A stretch of DNA of 14,806 nt from Candidatus Omnitrophota bacterium (GTDB lineage: Bacteria; Omnitrophota; Gorgyraeia; JAGLLT01): assembly GCA_030630095.1 (NCBI GenBank), contig DAOVNW010000007.1, positions 1-14,806 on the forward strand, read 5' to 3'. Positions 1-7,178 of this stretch are shown here, piece after piece. Both the position numbers and the translations under genes were made by a program. Each line of letters begins with the position of its first letter. The first letter of the stretch is position 1. Below the pieces are notes generated by a model. The model worked only from the letters and a program-made list of their open reading frames with translations. It had not been told where the DNA came from and did no database searches.

Positions 1-1
1 C

Positions 2-151
2 ACGCGAAGATATTTTGATATGAGTGCCAGGCAATATCAGAATTTTGCATTAGAAGGGATTAACAAACAGGAAAACCCCTTTAAGGATATATACGCGGGG
101 TTTATATTAGGTAAGACGAAGTTTATCAAAGATAAATTGAAGAGGTTATAA
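2..151 (+). CDS. C-terminal fragment of an IS200-like / REP-associated (RAYT-type) transposase, cut by the window edge
   Basis: An open frame enters from the left edge and stops with TAA at 149-151, giving 49 visible residues. The visible pattern is Y-x-x-F-A-L-E-G-I, then E-N-P-F, then Y-A-G-F-I-L-G-K-T-K-F-I. This matches the tail found downstream of the catalytic HUH domain in many REP-associated and IS200-like Y1 transposases, where a 'RRFVEEGI ... NPL ... GxILGxxxFV' block is usual. The catalytic HUH and tyrosine motifs lie outside the window, so activity cannot be judged. The repeats just downstream (212-274 and 310-321) fit a RAYT locus. The assignment rests on recognition of a short C-terminal pattern, and an unrelated small-protein tail is possible. 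Confidence 0.55.
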   Translation, partial: TRRYFDMSARQYQNFALEGINKQENPFKDIYAGFILGKTKFIKDKLKRL

Positions 152-211
152 GGACAGATTGAAGGAGGAGAGGTCTCGTACAAGAAGAGAATTAGCAGCA
201 GCTCAGATATA

Positions 212-274
212 GACCCCTTATTTTTAAGAAGGAGATTGAGCTCATTTCGCATTTCGAGGTCTGACCCCTTATTT
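212..274. repeat. Direct repeats of GACCCCTTATTT flanking the transposase end, with REP-like palindromes
   Basis: The 12-mer GACCCCTTATTT occurs at 212-223 and again at 263-274, 51 bases apart. The second copy is preceded by a perfect small palindrome GGTC-T-GACC (258-266). A further palindrome, GGGA-TGTG-TCCC, lies at 310-321. Short GC-rich palindromes and GGTCTGACCCC-type sequences are commonly found beside RAYT transposase genes, which agrees with the fragment at 2-151. The bounded region is seen directly. Its role as a transposase recognition site is inferred. Confidence 0.5.
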
Positions 275-331
275 CTTTGAAATGTCTGCAGCAGGCGGTT
301 AAAAAAATCGGGATGTGTCCCTAATTTTTAT

Positions 332-360
332 TTGACAAAACGGTCTATATATGGTACTAA
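332..360 (+). promoter_or_regulatory. Candidate sigma-70-type promoter of the toxin-antitoxin module
   Basis: A perfect -35 box TTGACA (332-337) is followed after 17 bases by TACTAA (355-360), a weak -10 match. An 8-base palindrome CTAATTAG (357-364) overlaps the -10. Phd/YefM antitoxins usually repress their own promoter through a palindrome at this place, so this is a reasonable but untested operator. The antitoxin start codon lies 22 bases downstream. Confidence 0.45.
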
Positions 361-382
361 TTAGGACTGGAGGTGAATGGAT

Positions 383-667
383 ATGAATATAACAAAGGAC
401 ATAAAATCAGTAACTTATCTTAAAGCTAAGGCTGCTGACCTATTAGAGCAAATTAATAATACTCATAGGCCTGTTATAATTACACAAAATGGTGAGCCTA
501 AAGCCGTATTGCGGGATCCGCAAAGTTATGAAAATATGCGAAATAGCATAGGATTATTAAAGTTGATTTCGCAGGGAGAAAAAAATATTAAAAGCGGGAA
601 AGTTAAAACCCAAAACAAAGTATTTGATAGTATTGAAAAAAAATTGAAAGAAAGAATAAGTGCGTAA
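383..667 (+). CDS. Type II toxin-antitoxin system antitoxin, Phd/YefM family
   Basis: This small protein (94 aa from this start) should bind and neutralise the toxin encoded immediately downstream, and repress the shared promoter through its N-terminal DNA-binding half. The N-terminus I-T-K-D-I-K-S-V-T-Y-L-K-A and the segment R-P-V-I-I-T-Q-N-G-E-P-K-A-V-L are the hallmark of the Phd/YefM fold. The C-terminal half (G-L-L-K-L-I-S-Q-G onwards) is the charged helical part that usually wraps the toxin. An in-frame ATG at 377 would add two residues. GGAGG at 369-373 is only 3 bases from that ATG but 9 bases from the ATG at 383, so 383 is preferred. The gene overlaps the toxin by 8 bases. Its AT-rich codon use, unlike lysS and later genes, fits horizontal acquisition with the neighbouring mobile remnant. 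Confidence 0.9.
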   Translation: MNITKDIKSVTYLKAKAADLLEQINNTHRPVIITQNGEPKAVLRDPQSYENMRNSIGLLKLISQGEKNIKSGKVKTQNKVFDSIEKKLKERISA

Positions 668-986
668 GTACAAAGTAATATGGTCACACATAATCGAAGA
701 TGATTTGAACAAAGTTATTGAATATATAACAGGAAATAGCATTAATAACGCGCTGGCTATATTTCATAAAATCAAAGATAAATATTTAAGGCTTTTTACT
801 TTCCCTAATCGAGGCAAAATTGTTCCCGAATTACAAGAATATGGGATTTTATTATATCGAGAATTGATAGTAGAATCTTGGAGAATTATTTATAGAATTT
901 CAGATAATTATATTTATGTCCTGTCAGTCATTGATTCACGCCAAAACGCAGAAGATATATTATTAAATAGATTCACAAATAAATAA
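660..986 (+). CDS. Type II toxin-antitoxin system toxin, RelE/ParE family
   Basis: The 108-aa protein fits the RelE/ParE toxin superfamily in size and pattern. It starts with a basic strand (R-K-Y-K-V-I-W-S), followed by two helices with D-L-N-K-V-I-E-Y-I, then F-P-N-R-G-K-I-V-P-E-L. It ends with Y-R-E-L-I-V-E-S-W-R-I-I-Y-R-I and V-L-S-V-I-D-S-R-Q, the usual C-terminal beta-sheet and basic motif. Whether it is a ribosome-dependent mRNA nuclease (RelE-like) or a gyrase poison (ParE-like) cannot be told from sequence alone. The start is GTG, lying inside the last codons of the antitoxin, with only a weak purine-rich stretch upstream. Translation is therefore probably coupled to the antitoxin, a common way to keep the toxin scarcer. 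The reading frame is intact, so the module could be functional. Confidence 0.88.
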   Translation: MRKYKVIWSHIIEDDLNKVIEYITGNSINNALAIFHKIKDKYLRLFTFPNRGKIVPELQEYGILLYRELIVESWRIIYRISDNYIYVLSVIDSRQNAEDILLNRFTNK

Positions 987-1011
987 CCCCGCGTAGAACC
1001 CCGCATTAGTA

Positions 1012-1040
1012 TTGACACCTACCTTATTTTAATATATAAT
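1012..1040 (+). promoter_or_regulatory. Consensus sigma-70-type promoter for the lysS operon
   Basis: TTGACA (1012-1017) and TATAAT (1035-1040) are separated by exactly 17 bases, so both hexamers and the spacing match the bacterial housekeeping consensus perfectly. The start codon of lysS lies 26 bases past the -10. It is the only full-consensus promoter I found before the packed gene run to 6814, so it probably drives lysS through mcsB. A direct repeat AACCCCGC (985-992 and 997-1004) lies just upstream and has no known role. Confidence 0.85.
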
Positions 1041-1047
1041 CACCATT

Positions 1048-1056
1048 AAGGAGAGG
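1048..1056 (+). promoter_or_regulatory. Ribosome binding site of lysS
   Basis: AAGGAGAGG lies 9 bases before the ATG at 1066, a strong Shine-Dalgarno match at a normal distance. It supports that start over any downstream alternative. With the -10 box ending at 1040 the leader is short (about 15-20 bases), leaving no room for a T-box or other leader riboswitch. Confidence 0.75.
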
Positions 1057-1065
1057 TTTATTTGA

Positions 1066-2511
1066 ATGGAAAATCTGAACGAGATTATTCGGCAAAGAAT
1101 ACTAAAATTAGAAGAAATTAAGGCAAAAAATATTGATCCTTACGGCTGTAAATTTAAGCGGAGCCACAGTATTAAGCAGGCTTTGGACTCCTTTGATGAA
1201 ACAAAAGAGGTAATTATAAAGACAGCCGGCAGGATTAGGGCGTTAAGAAGCCACGGCAAAAGCGCCTTTTTGGATATTAGAGATGAGGATGGTAGAATTC
1301 AGCTCTACGTTAAGAAAGGGCTAATCAGTGAAGATGAGCACTGGCTTTTTGAGAGGCTGGATATCGGTGATATCATCGGAATCGAAGGCAGGCTTTTTAA
1401 GACCAGAAGCGGCGAAGTTACTATCGAGGTTAAATCTTTGACGCTTCTTTCCAAGTCATTAAGGCCTCTTCCCGAGAAGTGGCACGGCCTGAAGGATGTT
1501 GAAGCCAGATACAGACAGCGTTATCTTGATTTGATTTCCAATGAGGAGGTAAGAAAAACCTTTAAGTTAAGAACGCGGATTGTCAGCAAGATAAAGGAGT
1601 TTTTAGACAAAAATGGTTATCTTGAGGTGGAGACGCCTATGATGCATATTGTGCCGGGTGGAGCCGCCGGCAGGCCATTTAAAACGCATCATAACGTCTA
1701 TGATATTGATTTGTACTTGAGAATCGCGCCTGAACTGTATCTGAAAAAGCTGTTAGTGGGTGGCTTTGAAAAAATTTATGAGATTAACCGTTCCTTTAGA
1801 AACGAGGGTATCTCAGTAAAACATAATCCGGAGTTTACTATGCTGGAGGTTTATCAGGCCTACGGGGATTATGAAGAGATGATGGACTTAATCGAGGAGT
1901 TGGTCACTTATGTAGCTCAGGAGGTGCTGGGGACACTGAAGATTACTTATCAGGGGGAGGAGATTGATTTAAAGCGTCCCTGGAAGAGGCAGTCTTTTGC
2001 CGAGGCGCTGGGAATCAGCCCGGAGGAAAAGGATCCCGCCGGCTGGAAGAAGATTTTATGCGCGAAGTTTGGTTTCGATATAAATGAAAAGATAAGCCGC
2101 TCAGCTCTTTTAAATGTGGCCGAAGATTTGCTTGACGGAAAAGAAAAAAATAATCCAACCTTCTTTACCGACTATTTTACCGAGGTAAGTCCTTTAGCCA
2201 AGACGAGAAAAGACAGGCCTCTTCTCGCTGAGAGATTTGAACTTTTTGCCGGGGGGATGGAGATAGCCAATGCCTATTCAGAGCTCAACGATCCGCTTGA
2301 GCAGGCCGAGCGCATAAAAGGCCAGCAGGAGGACAGTGAAGAAAGACTGCATAAAATTGATAAAGACTTTATCACCGCCCTCGAGTATGGCATGCCTCCC
2401 GCGGGAGGCCTGGGCATAGGCATTGACAGGCTGGTGATGCTTTTAACTGATAAGCCGTCTATCAGAGAGGTGATTTTGTTTCCGCAGTTAAAACCGGAAA
2501 AGCAGGATTAA
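1066..2511 (+). CDS. lysS: Lysine--tRNA ligase, class II (LysRS)
   Basis: This cytoplasmic enzyme charges tRNA-Lys with lysine at the cost of ATP. The 481 residues match the usual length of bacterial class II LysRS (around 490-505). An N-terminal OB-fold anticodon-binding domain (about 50-128) is followed by the class II catalytic core. Motif 1 ends in E-V-E-T-P (187-191). Motif 2 holds the F-R-N-E-G-I-S loop (244-250) and N-P-E-F-T-M-L-E. Motif 3 is G-L-G-I-G-I-D-R-L (448-456), whose arginine contacts ATP. P-G-G-A-A-G-R-P-F (197-205) is also typical of this enzyme. Nothing needed for catalysis appears missing. It is the first gene of the packed run and has its own consensus promoter and strong ribosome binding site. 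The next gene starts immediately after its stop codon. Confidence 0.97.
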   Translation: MENLNEIIRQRILKLEEIKAKNIDPYGCKFKRSHSIKQALDSFDETKEVIIKTAGRIRALRSHGKSAFLDIRDEDGRIQLYVKKGLISEDEHWLFERLDIGDIIGIEGRLFKTRSGEVTIEVKSLTLLSKSLRPLPEKWHGLKDVEARYRQRYLDLISNEEVRKTFKLRTRIVSKIKEFLDKNGYLEVETPMMHIVPGGAAGRPFKTHHNVYDIDLYLRIAPELYLKKLLVGGFEKIYEINRSFRNEGISVKHNPEFTMLEVYQAYGDYEEMMDLIEELVTYVAQEVLGTLKITYQGEEIDLKRPWKRQSFAEALGISPEEKDPAGWKKILCAKFGFDINEKISRSALLNVAEDLLDGKEKNNPTFFTDYFTEVSPLAKTRKDRPLLAERFELFAGGMEIANAYSELNDPLEQAERIKGQQEDSEERLHKIDKDFITALEYGMPPAGGLGIGIDRLVMLLTDKPSIREVILFPQLKPEKQD

Positions 2512-3693
2512 ATGAAATTTGAATTAGGTGTTGCTTTACGTTATTTAAGGTCGGGGCATAAGAGTAAATTTATCTCTGCTGTTACCCTTTTTTCCGTATT
2601 TGGAGTCGCGGTGGGGGTTATGGCTTTAATAATTGTTCTGGCGGTGATGAGCGGTTTTGATAATGACCTGAGAGAAAAAATTGTGGGTGTCAACCCCCAG
2701 GTTTATGTTCAAGCGACAGAAGGAATCGCTTTTCCTTATGAAGTTATCGAAGAAATAAAGGATATTGAGCACGTAGTAGCGGCCAGCCCTTTTATTGAAG
2801 GACAGGCGCTTCTTTTTAAGAATAAATATGCCCAGGGTGTAATGATGAGAGGCATTAATTCTCAACTGGAGCCGGAGGTAACAAGATTAGAGGAATATTT
2901 GATCGCGGGATGCCTGCCCGAGGCCGAAAACAGTATCCTTATCGGAAAGGAACTGGCCAGAACATTTAATCTGGGCGTTGGCAGCGCTATTACAGTGATC
3001 TCTCCGGTAAAGGAGAAGAAGTATAAATTTACAGTCTGCGGCATCTTTAATACCGGTATGTATGACTATGATGCCAGCTGGACGTATATAAGCCTTTCTG
3101 ACGCCGGAACCTTCTTTGATACTGATGGCGCGGTAAGCGCGGTGGGTGTTAAGATCGACGACTTATTTAAAGCGGAAGAGGTTAAAAAAGACATTTTAAA
3201 AAAACTGGGGTTTTCTTATTGGGTTAGGACATGGATGGAGGTTAACCGTAGTTTTTTTTCGTCTCTTAAGCTGGAAAAGACGGTGATGTTTATCATTGTG
3301 GCCTTGATAGTGATGGTGGCTTCTTTTAACATTATCAGTACATTGATAATGATGGTAATGGAAAAGACAAAAGACATAGGCATCCTGAAATCGCTTGGAG
3401 CCAGCAGAAAAAGTATCGCTCTCATATTTACTTTTTGCGGAGTAATTATCGGAACCATGGGAACGCTTATGGGGGCGGGGAGCGGATTTCTGGTCTGCCA
3501 TCTACTTGAAAAGTATGAGTTTATTAAACTACCGCCCGATATTTATTATGTCGCGACCCTGCCGGTTCAGATACAATGGAACGATTCAATACTAATTGCC
3601 GTTTCCGCGGTGGCACTGTCATTTTTAGCTACCCTGTACCCCGCTTATCAGGCGGCCGGGCTTAATCCGGTTGAGGCGTTAAGGTATGAATAA
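2512..3693 (+). CDS. Lipoprotein-releasing ABC transporter permease (LolC/LolE/LolF type)
   Basis: This inner-membrane permease, with the LolD ATPase, extracts mature outer-membrane lipoproteins from the inner membrane and hands them to the periplasmic carrier. The 393 residues show the FtsX/MacB topology of the family. There is one N-terminal membrane helix (about 22-47), a large periplasmic domain (about 50-255) and three C-terminal helices (about 258-283, 303-330, 359-380). E-K-T-K-D-I-G-I-L-K-S-L-G-A (284-297) is the cytoplasmic coupling segment that contacts the ATPase. The C-terminus L-N-P-V-E-A-L-R-Y-E is also standard. ATG follows the lysS stop with no gap, so translation is probably coupled. 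Only one permease gene is present rather than a lolC plus lolE pair, so it may form a homodimer (LolF-like). A second permease elsewhere cannot be excluded. Confidence 0.9.
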   Translation: MKFELGVALRYLRSGHKSKFISAVTLFSVFGVAVGVMALIIVLAVMSGFDNDLREKIVGVNPQVYVQATEGIAFPYEVIEEIKDIEHVVAASPFIEGQALLFKNKYAQGVMMRGINSQLEPEVTRLEEYLIAGCLPEAENSILIGKELARTFNLGVGSAITVISPVKEKKYKFTVCGIFNTGMYDYDASWTYISLSDAGTFFDTDGAVSAVGVKIDDLFKAEEVKKDILKKLGFSYWVRTWMEVNRSFFSSLKLEKTVMFIIVALIVMVASFNIISTLIMMVMEKTKDIGILKSLGASRKSIALIFTFCGVIIGTMGTLMGAGSGFLVCHLLEKYEFIKLPPDIYYVATLPVQIQWNDSILIAVSAVALSFLATLYPAYQAAGLNPVEALRYE

Positions 3694-4378
3694 TCTTATT
3701 TTAAAAGCTTATAACCTGCACAAAAGATACCCCAGCGGATACGAAAAATTAGATGTTCTTAAAGGCCTTGATATAGAAATTTCAAAGGGAGAAATCCTAA
3801 TGGTTATCGGCCGCTCCGGAGCCGGGAAATCTACCCTCCTTCATATTTTGGGCGGGCTGGACTTTCCTACTGAGGGCAGGGTTTTAATGAACGACGTTGA
3901 CATTTATAAATTAAACGATAGCAAAAGAGCTTCTTTGCGGAATAAAAAGATTGGCTTTATATTTCAGTTTTTTTACCTTTTGCCGGAGTTTACGGCGCTG
4001 GAAAACGTGATGCTGCCGGCGGTCATTAATAAAGTAAGAAGGTCAGGCAGAAAAGGCCTTCGTAAAAGGGCAAGCCGCTTAATTGAACAGGTAGGTTTAT
4101 CGGAAAGAGCTAATCACAGGCCGGGTGAGCTCTCAGGCGGCGAGCAGCAGAGGGTTGCTGTAGCGCGGGCTCTGATAAATGAACCCGAACTTGTTCTATG
4201 CGATGAGCCTACGGGAAATCTGGACTCGGAGAACTCGGTCAGGCTGGTTGATTTACTGAAGGAGCTAAATAGCAAAAATAAACAAACATTTATGATTGTC
4301 AGCCACGATGAGACAATAGGTGAGGCGGCTCATAGGGTTGTTAAGATTGAAGACGGCAGGATTATCGGAAGGAGCTGA
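3686..4378 (+). CDS. lolD: Lipoprotein-releasing ABC transporter ATP-binding protein LolD
   Basis: This ATPase powers the adjacent permease on the cytoplasmic face of the inner membrane. The 230 residues carry every ABC motif: Walker A G-R-S-G-A-G-K-S-T (42-50), a Q-loop at Q94, the signature L-S-G-G-E-Q-Q-R-V-A (149-158), Walker B L-V-L-C-D-E-P-T-G-N-L-D (169-180) and the switch histidine in V-S-H-D (205-208). The run F-Q-F-F-Y-L-L-P-E-F-T-A-L-E-N-V (93-108) closely follows the F-Q-F-x-x-L-L-P-E-F-T-A-L-E-N-V stretch of LolD and separates it from MacB or FtsE. The gene overlaps the permease by 8 bases, with GAGG (3673-3676) 9 bases before the ATG. Pairing with a LolC/E-type permease makes the assignment firm. 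Confidence 0.93.
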   Translation: MNNLILKAYNLHKRYPSGYEKLDVLKGLDIEISKGEILMVIGRSGAGKSTLLHILGGLDFPTEGRVLMNDVDIYKLNDSKRASLRNKKIGFIFQFFYLLPEFTALENVMLPAVINKVRRSGRKGLRKRASRLIEQVGLSERANHRPGELSGGEQQRVAVARALINEPELVLCDEPTGNLDSENSVRLVDLLKELNSKNKQTFMIVSHDETIGEAAHRVVKIEDGRIIGRS

Positions 4379-4385
4379 AGAGAAG

Positions 4386-5264
4386 ATGGGCCTAAAGATA
4401 TTTTTGGACGGTAAAATAGTTGATGAAAAGGATGCTAAAATTTCCGTTTTTGACCACGGACTATTATATGGAGATGGAGTTTTTGAAGGTATTCGTTCTT
4501 ATGACTGTTTAATTTTTAAGTTAGAAGAGCACATTGAGAGGCTGTTCAGGTCAGCCGAGAGTATAAGTCTTCAGATTTCAATGAGTAAAGAAGAAATTCA
4601 ACAGGCCATTATTGATACGTTAAAGGCGAACGGAATAAGAGACGGGTATATCAGGCTGGTTGTAACCAGAGGAGTGGGTGATTTGGGCCTTGACCCCCAA
4701 AAGTGCGAGAAGCCGTCAATGTTTATAATTGCCGACCGCATCGCGCTTTACCCTGAGGAGTTTTATATTAAGGGGCTTAAAATTATTATAGCTAAAACAA
4801 AAAGAAACAGCGTAAAATCTTTACCGCCAAAGGTGAAGTCTTTAAATTATCTAAACAATATCCTGGCGAGGATGGAAGCCACTCAAGCCGGAGTCGTAGA
4901 GGCCTTAATGCTTAACGAGGAGGGTTATCTCGCGGAATGTACAGGAGATAACGTTTTTATCGTCAAGGACAACAAGCTTGTTACTCCCGCTGTAGAGGCG
5001 GGCGCGCTGGAGGGTATTACGCGTGAGATAGTTATGGGTATAGCCCGCGATAAAGGTATTCAAACTGAAGAGAAGTTTATATGGACAGAAGAGCTGTTTA
5101 AAGCGGATGAAGTTTTTTTGACCGGAACGGCAGCCGAAATTATTCCTGTTACCGAGATAGATGGTAAGATAGTAGGCAGCGGCAGCGCGGGCAAGCTAAC
5201 TGTTGATTTTATAAATGAGTTTAGGAGTCTGATTAAAACAGAAGGAGTTAAATATGCTTTGTGA
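4386..5264 (+). CDS. ilvE: PLP-dependent class IV aminotransferase, probably branched-chain amino acid aminotransferase
   Basis: This cytoplasmic fold-type IV enzyme probably interconverts leucine, isoleucine or valine with their 2-keto acids using glutamate/2-oxoglutarate. The 292 residues fit the short bacterial BCAT form. Visible landmarks are F-D-H-G-L-L-Y-G-D-G-V-F-E-G-I-R (22-37), the PLP lysine K151 in V-K-S-L-N-Y-L-N, the conserved glutamate E184 in Y-L-A-E-C-T-G-D-N, L-E-G-I-T-R-E (208-214) and T-G-T-A-A-E-I (246-252). A longer frame starts at 4320 inside lolD, but ATG 4386 gives the family's normal N-terminus (K-I-F-L-D-G-K), with GGAG (4371-4374) 11 bases upstream. D-amino-acid aminotransferase and aminodeoxychorismate lyase share this fold, so the substrate is less certain than the family. 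It sits 7 bases after lolD and overlaps mcsA by 11 bases. Confidence 0.82.
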   Translation: MGLKIFLDGKIVDEKDAKISVFDHGLLYGDGVFEGIRSYDCLIFKLEEHIERLFRSAESISLQISMSKEEIQQAIIDTLKANGIRDGYIRLVVTRGVGDLGLDPQKCEKPSMFIIADRIALYPEEFYIKGLKIIIAKTKRNSVKSLPPKVKSLNYLNNILARMEATQAGVVEALMLNEEGYLAECTGDNVFIVKDNKLVTPAVEAGALEGITREIVMGIARDKGIQTEEKFIWTEELFKADEVFLTGTAAEIIPVTEIDGKIVGSGSAGKLTVDFINEFRSLIKTEGVKYAL

Positions 5265-5775
5265 TATTTGTCACAAAAGAGAGGCTACCATACACGTTAC
5301 AGAAATTATAAATAACGAAGTGCAGGAAATTCACGTCTGTGAAGAATGCGCTGAGAAAAAGGGTATGGTGACTAAGCAAAATTTTGGCTTGGCAGGCTTT
5401 CTGGGGGGCCTGGCTGACTTTGGATTCGCGTCGGAAGAAGAGACTGTTAATGAAGTTGAATTAAAATGCCCCGGATGCGGCCTGACCCTTACTGACTTTA
5501 AAAAGATAGGCCGTTTGGGCTGTGACCGCTGTTATGAAACCTTCCAAAAAGCTTTATCGCCGCTTTTAAGAAAAATTCACGGTACAGCTCAACACTCCGG
5601 CAAGATGCCGGCCGGCGCCGGTAAAGAGTTTAAGAATGAATCCGGCTTGGGACGGCTTGAGTGGGAGTTGAAAAAAGCCATAGAAGAAGAGGAGTTTGAA
5701 GAAGCGGCTAAGGTAAGGGATAAAATCAGGGATTTGAAAGAAAAGAATAAGAGAGAAAAAAAAGATGAAGATTGA
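5254..5775 (+). CDS. mcsA: McsA: zinc-finger, UVR-motif activator of protein arginine kinase
   Basis: McsA binds and activates the McsB kinase and can act as an adaptor for ClpC. The 173 residues (Bacillus McsA is about 185) show two paired-cysteine zinc sites: C3/C6 with C29/C32, and C72/C75 with C90/C93. All eight cysteines are present. The second pair is followed by a charged linker and a C-terminal UVR motif (about 133-168) containing E-E-F-E-E-A-A-K-V-R-D-K-I-R. Between the fingers lies a glycine-rich segment (45-60). AGAAGGAG (5239-5246) gives a well-placed ribosome binding site. The gene overlaps ilvE by 11 bases and mcsB by 11 bases in shifted frames, so the three are almost certainly co-translated. 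The direct mcsB neighbour rules out other UVR-domain proteins. Confidence 0.93.
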   Translation: MLCDICHKREATIHVTEIINNEVQEIHVCEECAEKKGMVTKQNFGLAGFLGGLADFGFASEEETVNEVELKCPGCGLTLTDFKKIGRLGCDRCYETFQKALSPLLRKIHGTAQHSGKMPAGAGKEFKNESGLGRLEWELKKAIEEEEFEEAAKVRDKIRDLKEKNKREKKDED

Positions 5776-6814
5776 TGACTTGCTTAAGCAGACGAATGAA
5801 TGGCTTAAAGAGACAGGGCCTGAATGCGAAATAGTTATGAGTTCACGCGTAAGATACGCCCGCAACTTAAAAGGTATTCCCTTTTCACATTGGGCCGGCA
5901 CAAAGCAGAGAAAGAAGGTTTTGTCAATAATTGAGCCGGTTTTGTTAAGGAGCAGCTATTTAAAAAATTCATTGTTTTTAAAGATGGATAAAGTAAGCTC
6001 AATTGATAAGCAGTTTTTGGTTGAACGCCATTTAATCAGCCGTGAGTTGGCTTCGGGCAATGGCTCAAAGGCTGTTAATATCAGCGAAAAGGAGATATTC
6101 TCGTTAATGATTAATGAAGAAGATCATTTGAGAAGCCAGGTGATGCAGTCGGGTTTTAATCTTAACGAGGCCTTCAGATTGATTGAAAAACTTGATTTAG
6201 AGCTGGAGAAGAGTTTTGACTTTGCTTATGACCAACGGTGGGGATATTTAACTGCCTGTCCCACGAACGTAGGAACGGGTATGCGCGCCTCCGTTATGCT
6301 TCATCTGCCGGCACTGGTGATGACAAAACGCGTCAGAAGAATTTTAGAGAGCATTACCAAGCTGAATCTGGCCGTTAGGGGCTTGTACGGCGAAGGAAGC
6401 GAGGCCGCCGGTAATTTCTTTCAGATTTCCAATCAGGTGACGCTGGGGCGTTCCGAGCGGGAATTGATAGACGGTATTACTAGAATCATTAGGCAGATTA
6501 TAAATTATGAACAAAAAGCCAGGGACTTTTTGTTTGAGGATAGTAAAAAGCAGCTTGAGGATAAGATATTCAGGGCTTATGCTATTTTGAGCAATGCCCG
6601 CATTATTTCAAGCAAAGAGACTATTGATTTATTATCTCTGGCGCGATTAGGAATTAATCTTAATATTCTACCGAATATTAACATAAAGACTATAAATGAA
6701 CTCTTTATACTTATTCAACCCGCTCATTTACAGAAAATAGAGGGAAGGCTTTTAGATATTGAAGAGAGGGATTTTAAAAGAGCCCAGCTTGTAAGGAAGA
6801 AGTTAAAAACATAA
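5765..6814 (+). CDS. mcsB: McsB: protein arginine kinase (ATP:guanido phosphotransferase family)
   Basis: McsB phosphorylates arginine side chains on damaged or regulatory proteins, marking them for unfolding by ClpC. The 349 residues show S-S-R-V-R-Y-A-R-N-L (26-35), the carboxylate loop I-N-E-E-D-H-L-R (116-123), the catalytic-cysteine segment T-A-C-P-T-N-V-G-T-G (163-172, C165) and R-G-L-Y-G-E-G-S-E-A (205-214) with the nucleotide-binding arginines around it. All are hallmarks of the guanido kinase fold. Unlike creatine or arginine kinases, it lacks the N-terminal small-molecule domain. It ends in R-D-F-K-R-A (335-340), the RDxxRA phosphoarginine-sensing motif described for bacterial McsB. 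The start lies within mcsA with only a weak purine-rich ribosome site, implying coupled translation. It is the last gene before the repeat-filled spacer. Confidence 0.94.
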   Translation: MKIDDLLKQTNEWLKETGPECEIVMSSRVRYARNLKGIPFSHWAGTKQRKKVLSIIEPVLLRSSYLKNSLFLKMDKVSSIDKQFLVERHLISRELASGNGSKAVNISEKEIFSLMINEEDHLRSQVMQSGFNLNEAFRLIEKLDLELEKSFDFAYDQRWGYLTACPTNVGTGMRASVMLHLPALVMTKRVRRILESITKLNLAVRGLYGEGSEAAGNFFQISNQVTLGRSERELIDGITRIIRQIINYEQKARDFLFEDSKKQLEDKIFRAYAILSNARIISSKETIDLLSLARLGINLNILPNINIKTINELFILIQPAHLQKIEGRLLDIEERDFKRAQLVRKKLKT

Positions 6815-7139
6815 AAATAGCGTAAAGTGTAAAGTGAAAAGCGTAAAACGATAACTTAAAACTCAAAAGATAAAAAAATAAAATAAACAAAAAAGCGAAA
6901 AGTGTAAAATTATAGCGCAAAATTAAAAAGATTTAAAAAACAAAATTAACAAGAAAAAAGTGCAAAGCGTAAAGTGTAAAGTGAAAAGCGTAAAACCATA
7001 GTTTAAAATTAAAAAGATTTAAAAAAAATAATAAACAAAAAAAACGTAAAAATATAGCAGTTAGTTTTACACTGTAATAGAAAAGAAGCGTGAAAATAAC
7101 GTAAGACGTAAAAATAGCGTAAAACGCAAGACTGTATTT

Positions 7140-7160
7140 AAATTTAAAAGGTTTAAATTT
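7140..7160. other. Local hairpin before clpC
   Basis: AAATTTAAA (7140-7148) and TTTAAATTT (7152-7160) form a perfect 9-base inverted repeat around the 3-base loop AGG. It contains only A-T pairs and is not followed by a dedicated T run, so it is at best a weak terminator. It could equally be a protein-binding palindrome placed just upstream of the clpC -10 candidate. Confidence 0.4.
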
Positions 7161-7172
7161 TGAATTTTAAGT

Positions 7173-7178
7173 TATAAT
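7173..7178 (+). promoter_or_regulatory. Candidate -10 box for clpC
   Basis: TATAAT is a perfect -10 match 50 bases upstream of the clpC start. No good -35 lies 16-18 bases before it (GGTTTA at 7150-7155), so the promoter would need an activator or an alternative sigma factor, or may not be real in such AT-rich DNA. The leader would run through the inverted heptamers at 7179-7206. GGGGG at 7213-7217, 10 bases before the ATG, is the ribosome-binding candidate. Confidence 0.35.

Noticed and set aside
37..252. Minus-strand 71-residue open frame
   Set aside because: It lies antisense to the transposase tail and its repeats, has low-complexity hydrophobic content and no ribosome site.
987..1011. 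Terminator between the toxin and the lysS promoter
   Set aside because: The GC-rich stretch is a direct repeat of AACCCCGC, not an inverted repeat, and no T run follows.
4320..4385. Upstream start for the aminotransferase inside lolD
   Set aside because: It would add 22 residues with no family similarity. ATG 4386 gives the normal N-terminus and a better ribosome site.
6820..6996. Possible CRISPR array in the repeat-rich spacer
   Set aside because: The 30-base repeat occurs only twice, the intervening sequence is itself made of the same heptamers rather than unique spacers, and no cas gene is present.
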